Of a DNA stretch of 64,000 nucleotides, positions 18,446 through 27,638 are shown piece after piece. The first letter of the stretch is position 1. Each line of letters starts with the position of its first letter. This stretch comes from Burkholderiales bacterium Ga0077547 (GTDB lineage Bacteria > Pseudomonadota > Gammaproteobacteria > Burkholderiales > Burkholderiaceae_C): contig LNEY01000015.1 in NCBI GenBank assembly GCA_001464195.1, positions 1 through 64,000 of the forward strand. The letters run 5' to 3'. Both the position numbers and the translations under genes were made by a program. The notes beneath the pieces are model-generated. The model was not told where the DNA came from and did not search any database. It saw only the letters and a list, made by a program, of their open reading frames with translations.

Positions 18446-18515
18446 ACGGGTAGAAAGCACTACAACATACGGGTGGAAGCAGCGGGTAGATGGGGAAACC
18501 CGCGCTGGTTTACCC
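18446..18515. repeat. Direct and nested inverted repeats, candidate regulator sites
   Basis: Three related words: ACGGGTAGAAAGCA at 18446, ACGGGTGGAAGCA at 18469 and GCGGGTAGATGGGG at 18482, 23 and 13 nt apart. The third is embedded in overlapping inverted repeats: GCGGGT (18482-18487) with ACCCGC (18498-18503), AAACC (18496-18500) with GGTTT (18507-18511), and GGGT (18484-18487) with ACCC (18512-18515). Asymmetric directly repeated boxes are what MalT-type activators bind. Confidence 0.45.
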
Positions 18516-18571
18516 CCGGGATTTCTGGCCCAGCGTCACCGGTAGCTGGGCATGCCAGTGATTCAGGTCAT

Positions 18572-18587
18572 CGACGCTGCAGCGTCG
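18572..18587. repeat. 16-bp perfect palindrome
   Basis: CGACGCTGCAGCGTCG is a perfect dyad located 165 nt before the chosen regulator start. It could be an operator for a dimeric repressor or simply a chance high-GC palindrome. Confidence 0.4.
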
Positions 18588-18752
18588 CACACGCAGTGGG
18601 GATGTTGAAGTCCGGTGCGCAGCTGCTCCACCGTGCAGCGAAGCCCTGCCGAAAAGCAACTACGGCAAGGTGCTAGAGACGACACTGCGCGAATGGAACG
18701 CGAAAATCTCCAGCTCAAGCACCTCAACCGCCTCGACAAGGAACGCCGTAGC

Positions 18753-21590
18753 GTGACCCGCAACCCGATGCGAGCCGACCGGCCGCGCCTGATAGCGACC
18801 AAGTTCCGTGCACCCTCCGGAGACAGCGCGCTCGTGGCGCGCGATCGGCTGCTAGCGCGGTTGGACGCTCAGCGGCATCGCCGCCTGATGCTGATCCATG
18901 GTCCGGCCGGCTTTGGCAAGACGACGCTCTCGGTGCAGTGGCGTGAGCGCCTGCAAGCCACCGGCGCCGCGGTCGCTTGGCTCAGCCTGTCGAGCGAAGA
19001 CAACGCGCTCGACCGCTTCCTCACCTACCTTGTCGAGGCGGTGCGGGTGGGCGACTCCACCCTGGCGTTGGATGTGGTGGCGCAATTCGAGGCCAGGCCC
19101 GAGCATGCGGCGCCCATCGTCGTGACCGAACTGGTCAATGCGTTCGAGCATGCGCAACGCGACTTCTATCTCGTCATGGACGACTGGCATCTGATCGTCG
19201 ATCGGCAAGTGCATGACACCGTGAAGTCACTGCTGGAGTTCGCGCCGCCTCGCTTTCACATCGTCATCATGAGCCGCGAGCGACCGAACCTGCCGCTGGC
19301 ACGTCTGCGCGTGGCAGGCGAGCTGTGCGAGATCGGCGCCTCGGACTTGCGCTTCACAGTCGACGAGTCGCACGCCTTTCTATGCGACGTCAACGCCCTG
19401 CCGCTGGACGCCGCCACCGTCGAATTGCTGTGGTCCAGCACCGAGGGATGGGTGGCGGCATTGCAGCTGGCCTCGCTGTCGTTGCGCAATGCGGCCGACG
19501 ACCTGGGTTCGGCAGATCGGCCCTACGGACAGCTGCTCGACGGCGTCGCGGCGACCTTCGGTGGAGACCACCATGCGCTGGGTGAATACTTGGCCGAGAA
19601 CGTTCTCGACCTGCTCCCTGTCGACGTTTTGGCGTTTCTGCTGGACACCTCGATCCTGGATCGCCTGTGCGCGGGCCTGTGCGCAGCCGTCAGCGGTCGA
19701 GACGACAGCCAGGCGATGCTGGAGCGGCTGGACAAACTGGACCTGTTCATCCAGCCGCTCGACGAACACCGTGAGTGGTACCGCTATCACCACCTCTTCG
19801 CGGCCCATCTGCAGCGTCGGCTTGAACGCCAGTCGCCGTGCCGCAAGGCAGAACTGCACCGCGCGGCCTCGGCTTGGTTCAGCGCCCACGCGCACCTCGA
19901 CGAGGCCGTCAGCCATGCGCTGACAGCCGGTGACACCGAGCGCGCCATCGAACTGGTGGAGCGCGATGCGATGTGGCTGGTGCAGCAAAGCGCGATGAGC
20001 ACGCTGCGCGTGTTGGTGCAGCGACTGCCGCCCGAAAAACTGTGGGGCCGGCCGGCACTGCAACTGGCGATTGCCTGGGCGCAATGCCTGACGCACCGAG
20101 CCGCGCAGGCGCGCGGCTCCCTGACCCTGGCCGTCTCGGAACTACAGCGCCGCCTCGCCGGCGGTGCGACAACGGACGACACCGACGACGTGATCGAGGC
20201 GCTGGCTGAAGCGCGCGTGGTGGAAGCCTGCATGAATATCTACAGGGACGAGGTCGACGGCGTCGAGGACTTGGTGCGCGCATGTATCGCGCCGGACGCC
20301 AGCTACCGACCATGGCTCGTGTCCGTCGCCTCCAACGTTTACACCTATGTCCTGCTGCAGCGGCATGCGTACGAGCAAGCGATCACACTGCAGGTGCTTG
20401 CCAAGCCATTCCACGAGCGCACCGAAGGGCCATTCAGTGGCGTCTACGGGCGTTGCTTCGCGGGCATTGCAGCGCGTGAACTGGGGCGGTTCACCGAGGC
20501 AACCGGACACTTCCGCGGCGCGCACGAACTGGCCGTCACCGGTATCGGGCGGCAGTCGCATGCCGCACGCTTGGCCGAGGCGCTGCTGGGCGAATTGCTG
20601 GTCGAGATGAACGAGCTCGACGAGGCCGGTCGCCTGCTAGAGGACAGCCGTGCGCTGGGCGTGGAAGGCGGCGTCGCCGATTTCTTCATTGCGACCTATG
20701 TGGGATCGAGCCGGTTGCTGGTGCAGCGTGGCAACACCGACGCCGCTCGCGATGTGCTCGACGAGGGCGAGCGCACCGTCAAGCACCTCGGCTTTGCCCG
20801 GCTGCGGGCCGCCGTGCTCGGCGAGCGCATACGCCACGCGCTCGAACAAGGCGACCTCGATGCCGCACAGCGCTGGCTGACGCAGGCTCAGGACGAGCTG
20901 TCCCTGGACAGCGCGCCGTCCATCACACGAGGCGCCACGCCGCCTCGGGGCTGGGAGTGCGTGGCGCTCGCCCACAGCCGCGTTTTGATGGCACAGGGCC
21001 AGGCGGCGAAGGCGGAACAGGTACTGCAGCCGGTGTTGAACAGCGCCATCGCGCGGCGGGGGCTGTGGCTCGAAATCCGGGTGCGTATCCTCATGGCGCT
21101 CGCGCTAGACGGCATCGGACGGCTCGACCAAGCGCTCGAGATGGCTGCGGGGGCGCTACGCGTCGGGATCGGGATCGGCGTGTGCCGCAGCTTTCTCCAC
21201 GAAGGCGAGCGCTTCATCGAGCTCACGAGCCTAGTGCACACGCGCGTGTCGACCGACCAGATGCTGCGCGCGCCATGGGGTGCCTCGCTGGTCAAGCTGG
21301 CCGAGTTGGCCGGGTCGGGCCCTGAGACCGACGGGCCAGCCCGCAGCGTTTCAGGCAGCCTTATCGCCGTGGCCGACACCAGTACCGCCAACGTCAACGC
21401 GCTAAAGCGCCGCGAAGCTGACGTGCTGCAACTGCTGGCGCGCGGGCTATCGAACAAGGAAATTGCGCGCGCACTGGGCATCGGTGTCGACACGGTCAAG
21501 TGGTACCTGAAGTCGATCTACAGCAAGCTCGGTGTGACAGGCCGAGTCAACGCCGTGCTCGCAGCACGGCGCGACGGCGTGTTGCACTGA
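18753..21590 (+). CDS. MalT/LuxR-type ATP-dependent transcriptional activator
   Basis: Large STAND-type regulator of about 945 residues. The N-terminal part has the Walker A motif LIHGPAGFGKTTLSVQW and the downstream aspartates of LVMDDWHLI, followed by winged-helix and TPR-like helical repeats. The C-terminal LuxR helix-turn-helix is LKRREADVLQLLARGLSNKE followed by IARALGIGVDTVKWYLKSIY. I chose GTG 18753 because AAGGAA lies nine nt upstream; in-frame starts at 18615, 18693 and 18768 are possible. It is divergent from the carboxylase operon, so it probably activates it in response to a ligand bound by the helical domain. Known acetone carboxylase operons often use a sigma-54 activator instead, so this would be a different control mode. 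Confidence 0.85.
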   Translation: MTRNPMRADRPRLIATKFRAPSGDSALVARDRLLARLDAQRHRRLMLIHGPAGFGKTTLSVQWRERLQATGAAVAWLSLSSEDNALDRFLTYLVEAVRVGDSTLALDVVAQFEARPEHAAPIVVTELVNAFEHAQRDFYLVMDDWHLIVDRQVHDTVKSLLEFAPPRFHIVIMSRERPNLPLARLRVAGELCEIGASDLRFTVDESHAFLCDVNALPLDAATVELLWSSTEGWVAALQLASLSLRNAADDLGSADRPYGQLLDGVAATFGGDHHALGEYLAENVLDLLPVDVLAFLLDTSILDRLCAGLCAAVSGRDDSQAMLERLDKLDLFIQPLDEHREWYRYHHLFAAHLQRRLERQSPCRKAELHRAASAWFSAHAHLDEAVSHALTAGDTERAIELVERDAMWLVQQSAMSTLRVLVQRLPPEKLWGRPALQLAIAWAQCLTHRAAQARGSLTLAVSELQRRLAGGATTDDTDDVIEALAEARVVEACMNIYRDEVDGVEDLVRACIAPDASYRPWLVSVASNVYTYVLLQRHAYEQAITLQVLAKPFHERTEGPFSGVYGRCFAGIAARELGRFTEATGHFRGAHELAVTGIGRQSHAARLAEALLGELLVEMNELDEAGRLLEDSRALGVEGGVADFFIATYVGSSRLLVQRGNTDAARDVLDEGERTVKHLGFARLRAAVLGERIRHALEQGDLDAAQRWLTQAQDELSLDSAPSITRGATPPRGWECVALAHSRVLMAQGQAAKAEQVLQPVLNSAIARRGLWLEIRVRILMALALDGIGRLDQALEMAAGALRVGIGIGVCRSFLHEGERFIELTSLVHTRVSTDQMLRAPWGASLVKLAELAGSGPETDGPARSVSGSLIAVADTSTANVNALKRREADVLQLLARGLSNKEIARALGIGVDTVKWYLKSIYSKLGVTGRVNAVLAARRDGVLH

Positions 21591-21715
21591 CAAGCACCTG
21601 AAATTCAAGGGCGTGCTAATCCGTGTCGGCGGCGGCGTGGCCAGCCAGAAAGGCGTCGCCACTCAAAATCGTTCGACAGGCACCTTCTAGCGGTGAGGAG
21701 CAACGTTGACGTTCG

Positions 21716-21770
21716 GACAAAACAAAAACCGCTGCCACCGAACCTGATGCAGGCTCGGTAGCAGCGGTTT
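21716..21770 (-). terminator. Rho-independent terminator of the rplI operon
   Basis: Left arm 21726-21741 (AAACCGCTGC then CCGA) pairs with right arm 21755-21770 with one mismatch, and an inner CCTG/CAGG continues the stem. On the minus strand the stem is followed by TTTTTGTTTTGT. Transcription from rplI therefore ends here, and the strand preference is clear. Confidence 0.88.
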
Positions 21771-21814
21771 CGTCAGCGCGGCGATCACCGCCGCGCCGTC
21801 GAGTCAGGTGCAGA

Positions 21815-22267
21815 TCAGGCGGCTTCGCCCACCACCACGACCTTGACTTCAACCACAACATCGGTGTGCGGAGACACAGACACCAGATGCTCGCCCACGG
21901 TCTTCAACGGACCAGTCGGCAGACGAACCTGCGACTTCGCGACCTTGAAGTCGATGCGTGTCAGCGCCTCGGCGATGTCGTTGTTGGTGACGGAGCCGAA
22001 AAGACGGCCGTCGACACCAGACTTCTGGGTGATGTGAACGGTGCGGCCGCTCATCTTCTCGCCCAGCGCTTGCGCCGCAGCCAGCTTCTCGGCAGCGGCC
22101 TTCTCGAGCTCAGCACGCTTGTCCTCGAATTCCTTGATCGCAGACGCCGTCGCACGGCGTGCGGCACGGCTCGGGATCAGGAAGTTACGCGCATAGCCGT
22201 CCTTGACCTTGACCACGTCGCCGAGGTCGCCCAGGTTCGCCACTTTTTCCAGCAGGATGATTTGCAT
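21815..22267 (-). CDS. rplI: 50S ribosomal protein L9
   Basis: Protein L9 of 150 residues, which binds 23S rRNA and extends from the large subunit near the L1 stalk. The N-terminus [32 protein letters not shown] is diagnostic (given here only as the recognised start: [14 protein letters not shown]). The central helix is Ala/Glu/Lys-rich and the C-terminal domain contains [14 protein letters not shown]. It is the last gene of the rpsF-priB-rpsR-rplI operon and is followed by a strong terminator. Confidence 0.97.
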   Translation of the reverse strand: MQIILLEKVANLGDLGDVVKVKDGYARNFLIPSRAARRATASAIKEFEDKRAELEKAAAEKLAAAQALGEKMSGRTVHITQKSGVDGRLFGSVTNNDIAEALTRIDFKVAKSQVRLPTGPLKTVGEHLVSVSPHTDVVVEVKVVVVGEAA

Positions 22268-22280
22268 GATGTGGGTGTCC

Positions 22281-22571
22281 TCAGACGCGGTGCTGGTCGC
22301 TGTACGGCAGCATCGCCAGGAAACGCGCCCGCTTGATGCAGGTGGTCAACTGGCGTTGGAAGAAAGCGCGTGTTCCGGTCAGGCGGGCCGGCGTGATCTT
22401 GCCGTTCTCGCCGATGAAATCGCGCAGTGTTTCGACATCCTTGTAGTCGATCTCGGTCACACCGGTGACGGTGAAACGGCAGAAACGCTTGCGGCGGAAC
22501 AGCAGCGATTGCTGGTTGCGCTTGGGCTTGCGATCCTTGGAAAACTTACCTTTACCGCGTGGTGGTGGCAT
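22281..22571 (-). CDS. rpsR: 30S ribosomal protein S18
   Basis: Protein S18 of 96 residues, which pairs with S6 on the 30S platform. The core reads [34 protein letters not shown] and [17 protein letters not shown]. An N-terminal basic leader ([19 protein letters not shown]) makes it longer than the 75-residue E. coli protein, as in many betaproteobacteria. It lies 13 nt upstream of rplI and 46 nt downstream of priB. Confidence 0.97.
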   Translation of the reverse strand: MPPPRGKGKFSKDRKPKRNQQSLLFRRKRFCRFTVTGVTEIDYKDVETLRDFIGENGKITPARLTGTRAFFQRQLTTCIKRARFLAMLPYSDQHRV

Positions 22572-22617
22572 ATCAAACCTCTGTCAAATTCTGTTCAGAT
22601 CGGAACCGTTCGGACGT

Positions 22618-22899
22618 TCAATCCAATTCGGTCACATGGAAAACGACGCCTTTGCCATTGCGCTGGGACCCCAGGAAGCCGGCAAAGCCGTGCGTGCTTC
22701 CGAGTTCCAGGCCGTTCACTGCGCTGGTGATGTCGCCCACCGCGCGCGCCTTGATGTCCATCGACACCTGACGCGGCGTGCCGTTTTGCGTGACCTGCGA
22801 TTCATGCCGAAGGCTGAAATCGAGTGCCGGCAAGCCGGCGGGGGTGTAGCGCAAAACGTGCTTTTCAACCAGTCGCGCTGTCAGAACCAGTCTGTTCAT
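22618..22899 (-). CDS. priB: Primosomal replication protein N
   Basis: Single-stranded DNA-binding OB-fold protein of 93 residues, part of the PriA-dependent replication restart system. MNRLVLTARLVEKHVLRYTP, PALDFSLRHES and VNGLELGSTHGFAGFLGSQR are family-like. The position between rpsF and rpsR is diagnostic. I chose the ATG at 22899; a TTG one codon upstream is the alternative. Its expression follows that of the ribosomal operon. Confidence 0.93.
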   Translation of the reverse strand: MNRLVLTARLVEKHVLRYTPAGLPALDFSLRHESQVTQNGTPRQVSMDIKARAVGDITSAVNGLELGSTHGFAGFLGSQRNGKGVVFHVTELD

Positions 22900-22936
22900 C
22901 AAGCGCCATCGGCCAACGCGACATCACTCAGACAGT

Positions 22937-23296
22937 TCAGGCAGCCGACTCCTGCGGAGCACGGCGGTCGTCCCGGTCGGATGACTTCATCATCACCGAC
23001 GGGGTCGTCTCGGCCTTGCTCTTGAGCACCGTCAGGTGGCGCAGCACAGCGTCGTTGAAACGGAAACCGGTTTCCAGTTCGGCCAGCACTTCCTTGCTGC
23101 ATTCGATGTTGATGCAGAGGTAGTGAGCCTTGGCCAGCTTCTGGATCAGGTACGCCATCTGGCGACGACCCCAGTCCTCGACCCGGTGAACCTTGCCGCC
23201 GCCGGCGGTGATCACACCCTTGTAGCGTTCCAGCATCGCGGGAACTTGTTCGCTCTGATCCGGATGGATCAGCAGCACGATTTCGTAATGACGCAT
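22937..23296 (-). CDS. rpsF: 30S ribosomal protein S6
   Basis: Protein S6 of 119 residues, first gene of the operon. [20 protein letters not shown] at the N-terminus, [17 protein letters not shown] and [10 protein letters not shown] are typical. The ATG at 23296 has AAGGAG at the correct distance; an earlier in-frame codon would add an unrelated leader. The C-terminal tail ([14 protein letters not shown]) has no Glu-repeat of the kind added by RimK in E. coli. Confidence 0.97.
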   Translation of the reverse strand: MRHYEIVLLIHPDQSEQVPAMLERYKGVITAGGGKVHRVEDWGRRQMAYLIQKLAKAHYLCINIECSKEVLAELETGFRFNDAVLRHLTVLKSKAETTPSVMMKSSDRDDRRAPQESAA

Positions 23297-23368
23297 TGAA
23301 TCTCCTTGTGAATTCCGACATGGAAGCCACCCCGAGCGTCGACCTGGGTGTGGCAAGGCAAGCCCGCG

Positions 23369-23374
23369 AGTATA
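23369..23374 (-). promoter_or_regulatory. Candidate -10 box of the rpsF operon promoter
   Basis: On the minus strand GCGATATACTCGC contains TATACT, five of six consensus bases, about 73 nt before the rpsF start. The -35 would fall at the stop codon of the symporter gene and is weak (TAGGCG). Confidence 0.4.
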
Positions 23375-23394
23375 TCGCGCCCGGGCCATGGCGC

Positions 23395-25500
23395 CTACTG
23401 CTCGCCGGGTTGGCCCGGCGAATCACGACGCGGAACGCGCAACTCGCGGGTGAAACGGTCAGAGTCAGCGCCTGGTGCCGCCGTCAGCAGACTGACCAAC
23501 ACAATCACCGCCGTGCCGATCGCCATGCCGAACACGCCCGCGGCAATCGGCGAGATGCCGAACCACAGCGCTGGCGGATCCGTCACCCCGAACAGGCTAC
23601 GCAGCCAGGGCTCGTTCTGCACCAGGTAGTACAGCGTAACCGCCAATCCCGAGAGCATGCCGGCCACAACCCCCGGTCGGTTCGCCCGCGCCCAGAACAC
23701 GCCTGCCACCAGTGCAGGGAAGAATGCGGCAGCGGCCAACGAAAACGCAGCAGAGACCAGAAACACGATGTCCGTCGGCCGCTGCGCGGCCACTGCCGCC
23801 GCGCCCAGCGCCACGGCGAGCAGTGTCACCTTTGACAGCGCCACCCGCCGTGCGGCCGACGCCTGCGGATTGATCATCTTGAAGTAGCTGTCGTGTGACA
23901 GCGCATTGGCAATGGTCAGGAGCAAGCCATCCGCCGTGGACAGCGCCGCAGCGAGCCCACCCGCGGCCACCATCCCGGACACCACATATGGCAGCCCGGC
24001 GATTTCGGGGGTTGCCAGCACCACGATGTCGCCACCGATGCGCATCTCGCCGAGCTGCAGGATCCCGTCCTTGTTGATGTCGACGACCGACAGCAGTGAT
24101 GAATCCACCTTCGACCAGGTCGATATCCACGCTGGCAACTGATCGAAGCGGGTGCCGACCAGCACGTTGAAGACCTCGTACTTGACCATGACGGCGAGCG
24201 CTGGCGCCGTCATGTACAAGAGAAAGATGAACAACAAGGCCCAGGTGACCGAGCGGCGCGCCTCCTTGACCGATGGCGTGGTGTAGCAACGCACCAGGAT
24301 GTGCGGCAGTCCCGCGGTGCCAACCACCAGGCACAGCACCAGCGCCAGAAAATTCAGCCGCGACAGCTCAAATCGCTCGCGTTCCTGCTCGCTGCCTTGC
24401 GGATCCCCCGCGAACTGCTGCGCATGCGGCGGCATGCCAGCCAGGGGTCGCGCCCGGGCCTCGTTGATGGCCACTTCACGCGTCCACTCCTCGCGTGCGG
24501 CGGCCTCGTTCTTGGGGATGCGCAGCAGGGCTTTTTCGGCGGCCTGGATCTCAGCCAGCGATGCGTTCTCGGCCTTGAGCGTCTCCACCATGCGGAGACC
24601 GGTCTGGCGTTCGTGGGCAAGCGACGCCTTCACATCGACGAGGCGCGCGGCGTAGTCCTGCGCACGGGCCTTGAACGCCGCAATGACCTCCTGCTCCTTC
24701 GGGTCGTTGAGCAGTTGCCGCTCGCGCTCGGTCACCTTGGCCAGCTGTGCGCCATAAACCAGTTGCGGAATAGGTACGCCCGTCTGCTTGATGGACAACC
24801 ACATCACTGGCACCAGGAAGGCGCAGATCAGGATGATGTACTGGGCCACCTGGGTCCAGGTCACTGCCCGCATACCGCCCAGGAATGAGCACACCAGTAC
24901 GCCGCCCAGACCGAGAAAGATGCCGATCACGAAATCAACGCCCGTCAAGCGCGCCGTGATCAACCCGACACCGTAGATCTGCGCGACCAGGTAAACGAAG
25001 GAACACAGCACCGCCGCGAGGACGCCAACTGCACGCGGTAGCTTGCCGCCGAAACGCGCACCCAGGAAGTCAGGGATCGTGAACTGACCGAACTTGCGCA
25101 GATACGGGGCCAGCAGCAGCGCCACGAGGCAGTAACCACCGGTCCAGCCCAGCACGAATGCCAGTCCGCCGTAGCCCTGCAGGTACAGCGTGCCGGCCAG
25201 GCCGATGAACGACGCCGCCGACATCCAGTCGGCCGCTGTGGCCATGCCGTTGTAGAACGCCGGAACCCGGCGGCCGGCCACGTAATACTCGGCGGGATCG
25301 GTGGTACGGCTGAAGACGCCGATGCCTGCGTACAGCAACACCGTAGACAACAGAAAAATGACGCCGATCCAGTGCTTGGGCAGCCCCATCTGCTCCAGCG
25401 CGGCCAGCCCGAGCACGAACCCGATGAAGCCCACGGTGTAGGCCAGGTAAATGCGATCGAGTCGGCGCCTGAACGGCGAGCTGTCGGACGTTTGAACCAC
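23395..25500 (-). CDS. Sodium:solute symporter, VC_2705/ActP-like subfamily
   Basis: Inner-membrane transporter of about 701 residues of the SSS family, with 12 or more hydrophobic segments (for example [20 protein letters not shown] and [20 protein letters not shown]). The substrate of this subfamily is probably a carboxylate, but it is not determined here. A hydrophilic insertion of about 150 residues ([20 protein letters not shown] onward) is typical of the VC_2705 type. Residues 474-485 form the exact EF-hand loop pattern [12 protein letters not shown] in a non-membrane stretch. I chose GTG 25500, just after the rnhA stop, because the frame upstream is inside rnhA. The small DUF4212 partner usually encoded next to such symporters is absent. 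Confidence 0.85.
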   Translation of the reverse strand: MVQTSDSSPFRRRLDRIYLAYTVGFIGFVLGLAALEQMGLPKHWIGVIFLLSTVLLYAGIGVFSRTTDPAEYYVAGRRVPAFYNGMATAADWMSAASFIGLAGTLYLQGYGGLAFVLGWTGGYCLVALLLAPYLRKFGQFTIPDFLGARFGGKLPRAVGVLAAVLCSFVYLVAQIYGVGLITARLTGVDFVIGIFLGLGGVLVCSFLGGMRAVTWTQVAQYIILICAFLVPVMWLSIKQTGVPIPQLVYGAQLAKVTERERQLLNDPKEQEVIAAFKARAQDYAARLVDVKASLAHERQTGLRMVETLKAENASLAEIQAAEKALLRIPKNEAAAREEWTREVAINEARARPLAGMPPHAQQFAGDPQGSEQERERFELSRLNFLALVLCLVVGTAGLPHILVRCYTTPSVKEARRSVTWALLFIFLLYMTAPALAVMVKYEVFNVLVGTRFDQLPAWISTWSKVDSSLLSVVDINKDGILQLGEMRIGGDIVVLATPEIAGLPYVVSGMVAAGGLAAALSTADGLLLTIANALSHDSYFKMINPQASAARRVALSKVTLLAVALGAAAVAAQRPTDIVFLVSAAFSLAAAAFFPALVAGVFWARANRPGVVAGMLSGLAVTLYYLVQNEPWLRSLFGVTDPPALWFGISPIAAGVFGMAIGTAVIVLVSLLTAAPGADSDRFTRELRVPRRDSPGQPGEQ

Positions 25501-25507
25501 GCCGAAG

Positions 25508-25966
25508 TCAGGCCGCCTCAGCAGCCCCGCGGTTGGCCAGTGCGTCGGCGCGCTCGTTGCCTGGATCGCCGGAATGGCCCTTGACCCACCGCCAGCTGAC
25601 ATCGTGCAGCGCGCACAGTGCATCCAGCCGCTGCCAGAGTTCGGCGTTCTTCACCGGCTTTCGGTCGGCCGTTGTCCAGCCACGCCGCTTCCAGCCGTGG
25701 ATCCATTCGGTGATGCCCTTGCGGACGTACTCGCTGTCCGTGTAGATCACCACCGTGCAGGTGCGCTTGAGCGAGGCCAGAGACTCGATCACCGCCGTCA
25801 ACTCCATGCGATTGTTGGTGGTCAGCAGCTCACCACCGAACAGTTCCTTCTCGTGCCCCTCGGTGCTCAGCCACGCGCCCCAGCCCCCGCGCCCTGGATT
25901 GCCTTTGCAGGCGCCATCGGTGTAAACGGTGACCCGCGGACGCTGTATCGACAAGGTGTCGTTCAT
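25508..25966 (-). CDS. rnhA: Ribonuclease HI
   Basis: Endonuclease of 152 residues that degrades the RNA strand of RNA/DNA hybrids. Catalytic acids are visible in [19 protein letters not shown] (Asp), [10 protein letters not shown] (Glu), [11 protein letters not shown] (Asp) and the C-terminal [14 protein letters not shown] (His, Asp). The ATG at 25966 gives the usual length; a GTG four codons upstream is possible. It sits between the gloB-adjacent methyltransferase and the symporter, and its neighbourhood resembles the E. coli gloB-yafS-rnhA region. Confidence 0.96.
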   Translation of the reverse strand: MNDTLSIQRPRVTVYTDGACKGNPGRGGWGAWLSTEGHEKELFGGELLTTNNRMELTAVIESLASLKRTCTVVIYTDSEYVRKGITEWIHGWKRRGWTTADRKPVKNAELWQRLDALCALHDVSWRWVKGHSGDPGNERADALANRGAAEAA

Positions 25967-25987
25967 GGTTTCGTGCACACGCTCAGA

Positions 25988-26845
25988 TCACTCATGCTCG
26001 GCCAGTTCATGCACGAGCCCTTGGGCCTCGCGATGACGCACCTGCCGCGACACCACGGCCGATGACGCCCTCACCTGAGAGCGCTGATCACGCACCAGCC
26101 CCACCAGTCGCATGCCGCGCACCCGCTTCACCGCCGTCAGCGCGTAGACCGCGCCAAGTACCGGCCACCAGCGCTCGCCCGCGTTTTCCATCCAGCCGAA
26201 CCGTGCCAGCCAGTGCTCCGAATGCATAGGCGGTCGATAGCAGCCAAAGCGTCCGGTCTCTACCTCGAAACTGAGTAGCCGCAACCAGTCTCGCAGACGG
26301 CGGTAAGCGATGAAGTCGCCTTCGCGCGGCAGGTACAGCGCGGTGCTGGCGCCCAGACCCAGGCGGCGTCGCGCACGACCCGTCTGCTGGCGCATGCCCC
26401 ACAGGCTGGTCGGGTTGAAGCCAATGATGACCACCCGTCCTTCGGGCATCAGCACCCGCTCGACTTCACGCAGGGTCTGGTGCGGATCGCGCGCGAGTTC
26501 GAGCGTGTGCGGCAAGACCACGAGATCGAGGCTCTGGCTGTCGAACGGCAGCGCGTCGAAGTCGCAATTCAACGCGGCCACACGGTCCGCCGAGCATTGA
26601 TTCGTCGCGCTGTTGCCCAGCCGGTGCGCGATATCCACCGCCAGCCAGCGGTGCGGCATGCGGTTGTTGCGCAGTGCATCGAGTACCGGTAGACCGAGTT
26701 GCACGGCGTGAAAGCCAAACACGTCGGCCACAGCCGCATCAAGGTGTCGCTGTTCCCAGGACAGCAAATAGGCACCAGGCGGGGTCGCCAGCCATGCACC
26801 CAAACCTATACTCGGCACCGATTCACCTATCGCGGTTTCCGTCAT
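25988..26845 (-). CDS. SAM-dependent methyltransferase (YafS-like)
   Basis: Class I methyltransferase of about 285 residues. After LLSWEQRHLDAAVADVFGFH and LAVDIAHRLGNS come LPFDSQSLDLVVLPHTLELA and LREVERVLMPEGRVVIIGFN, the post-motif I to III region of the SAM fold. The substrate is unknown. The ATG at 26845 overlaps the oppositely oriented gloB ATG on a shared CATG; a GTG at 26818 preceded by AGGTGA is equally plausible and would leave a 25-bp gap. Adjacent genes gloB, mltD and rnhA match the E. coli yafS neighbourhood. Confidence 0.85.
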   Translation of the reverse strand: MTETAIGESVPSIGLGAWLATPPGAYLLSWEQRHLDAAVADVFGFHAVQLGLPVLDALRNNRMPHRWLAVDIAHRLGNSATNQCSADRVAALNCDFDALPFDSQSLDLVVLPHTLELARDPHQTLREVERVLMPEGRVVIIGFNPTSLWGMRQQTGRARRRLGLGASTALYLPREGDFIAYRRLRDWLRLLSFEVETGRFGCYRPPMHSEHWLARFGWMENAGERWWPVLGAVYALTAVKRVRGMRLVGLVRDQRSQVRASSAVVSRQVRHREAQGLVHELAEHE

Positions 26846-27638
26846 GAATTTAATCGCACTGCCCGCGTTCACCGACAACTACATCTGGGTGCTTCACAAC
26901 GGCGTCGACGCCATCGTGATCGACCCGGGAGACAGCGCGCCAGTGCTGGCCGCACTCGATCGCCTGCAACTCAGGCTTGCGGCGATTCTATTGACGCACC
27001 ACCACAACGATCACATCGGCGGTGTGCCAGCCCTGCTGCCACGCCTGACTGGTCCCGTTTACGGACCCGCCTTGGAAGTCATCCCTGACCCGTGCGTCCG
27101 GGTACGCGGTGGTGACTCGGTGCAGGTGCTGGGGATGGATTTCAGCGTCATCGATGTGCCAGGACACACCGCGGGTCACATCGCTTACTTCCATCGTCCT
27201 CGACCCGGCGCCGCGGACGGCACCGACACCCAAGAGCCCGTGCTGTTTTGCGGTGACACCTTGTTCTCAGGCGGATGCGGTCGCCTGTTCGAGGGCACAC
27301 CGCCGCAGATGTACCAGTCGTTGCAAGCATTGGCGGTGCTGCCGACCGACACGCTCGTGTGCTGCGCGCATGAGTACACGTTGTCCAACCTGAAATTTGC
27401 CCGCGCTGTCGAACCCGACAATGCCGAACTCGCGCGCTACACGCTGCACTGCGAACAGCAACGTGCTGCTGGCTTGTTCACTGTCCCCAGTCGGCTCAAG
27501 ACCGAGCTGGACATCAACCCATTTCTGCGCTGCGGCTCGACTGCAGTGATAGCCGCTGCACGTCATCAGGGCGCGCAGAGCGATCAGCCAGTTGACGTGT
27601 TCACTGCACTGCGCCAATGGAAGAACGATTTCCGATGA
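26844..27638 (+). CDS. gloB: Hydroxyacylglutathione hydrolase (glyoxalase II)
   Basis: Metallo-beta-lactamase-fold thioesterase of 264 residues that hydrolyses S-lactoylglutathione to lactate and glutathione in methylglyoxal detoxification. The binuclear metal motif THHHNDHIGG is at residues 51-60, and further ligands lie in DVPGHTAGHIAY, FCGDTLFSGGCGRLFEG and CAHEYTLSN. MNLIALPAFTDNYIW is the family N-terminus. No good ribosome site precedes the ATG. The stop overlaps the mltD start as ATGA. Confidence 0.96.
   Translation: MNLIALPAFTDNYIWVLHNGVDAIVIDPGDSAPVLAALDRLQLRLAAILLTHHHNDHIGGVPALLPRLTGPVYGPALEVIPDPCVRVRGGDSVQVLGMDFSVIDVPGHTAGHIAYFHRPRPGAADGTDTQEPVLFCGDTLFSGGCGRLFEGTPPQMYQSLQALAVLPTDTLVCCAHEYTLSNLKFARAVEPDNAELARYTLHCEQQRAAGLFTVPSRLKTELDINPFLRCGSTAVIAAARHQGAQSDQPVDVFTALRQWKNDFR

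Larger units (their letters stand above)
18304..18752. promoter_or_regulatory. Divergent control region between carboxylase operon and regulator
   Basis: Non-coding stretch of 449 bp. It contains spaced direct repeats of a CGGGTAGA-like word with nested inverted repeats (18446-18515), an 8-bp palindrome GGCATGCC (18549-18556) and a 16-bp perfect palindrome (18572-18587). I found no consensus sigma-70 or sigma-54 promoter that I would defend. Part of its right end may be coding if the regulator uses an upstream start (18615 or 18693). Confidence 0.6.

Noticed and set aside
18446-18500. G-quadruplex from four G-runs
   Set aside because: Runs are separated by up to 20 nt, beyond normal loop lengths; the direct and inverted repeats explain the pattern better.
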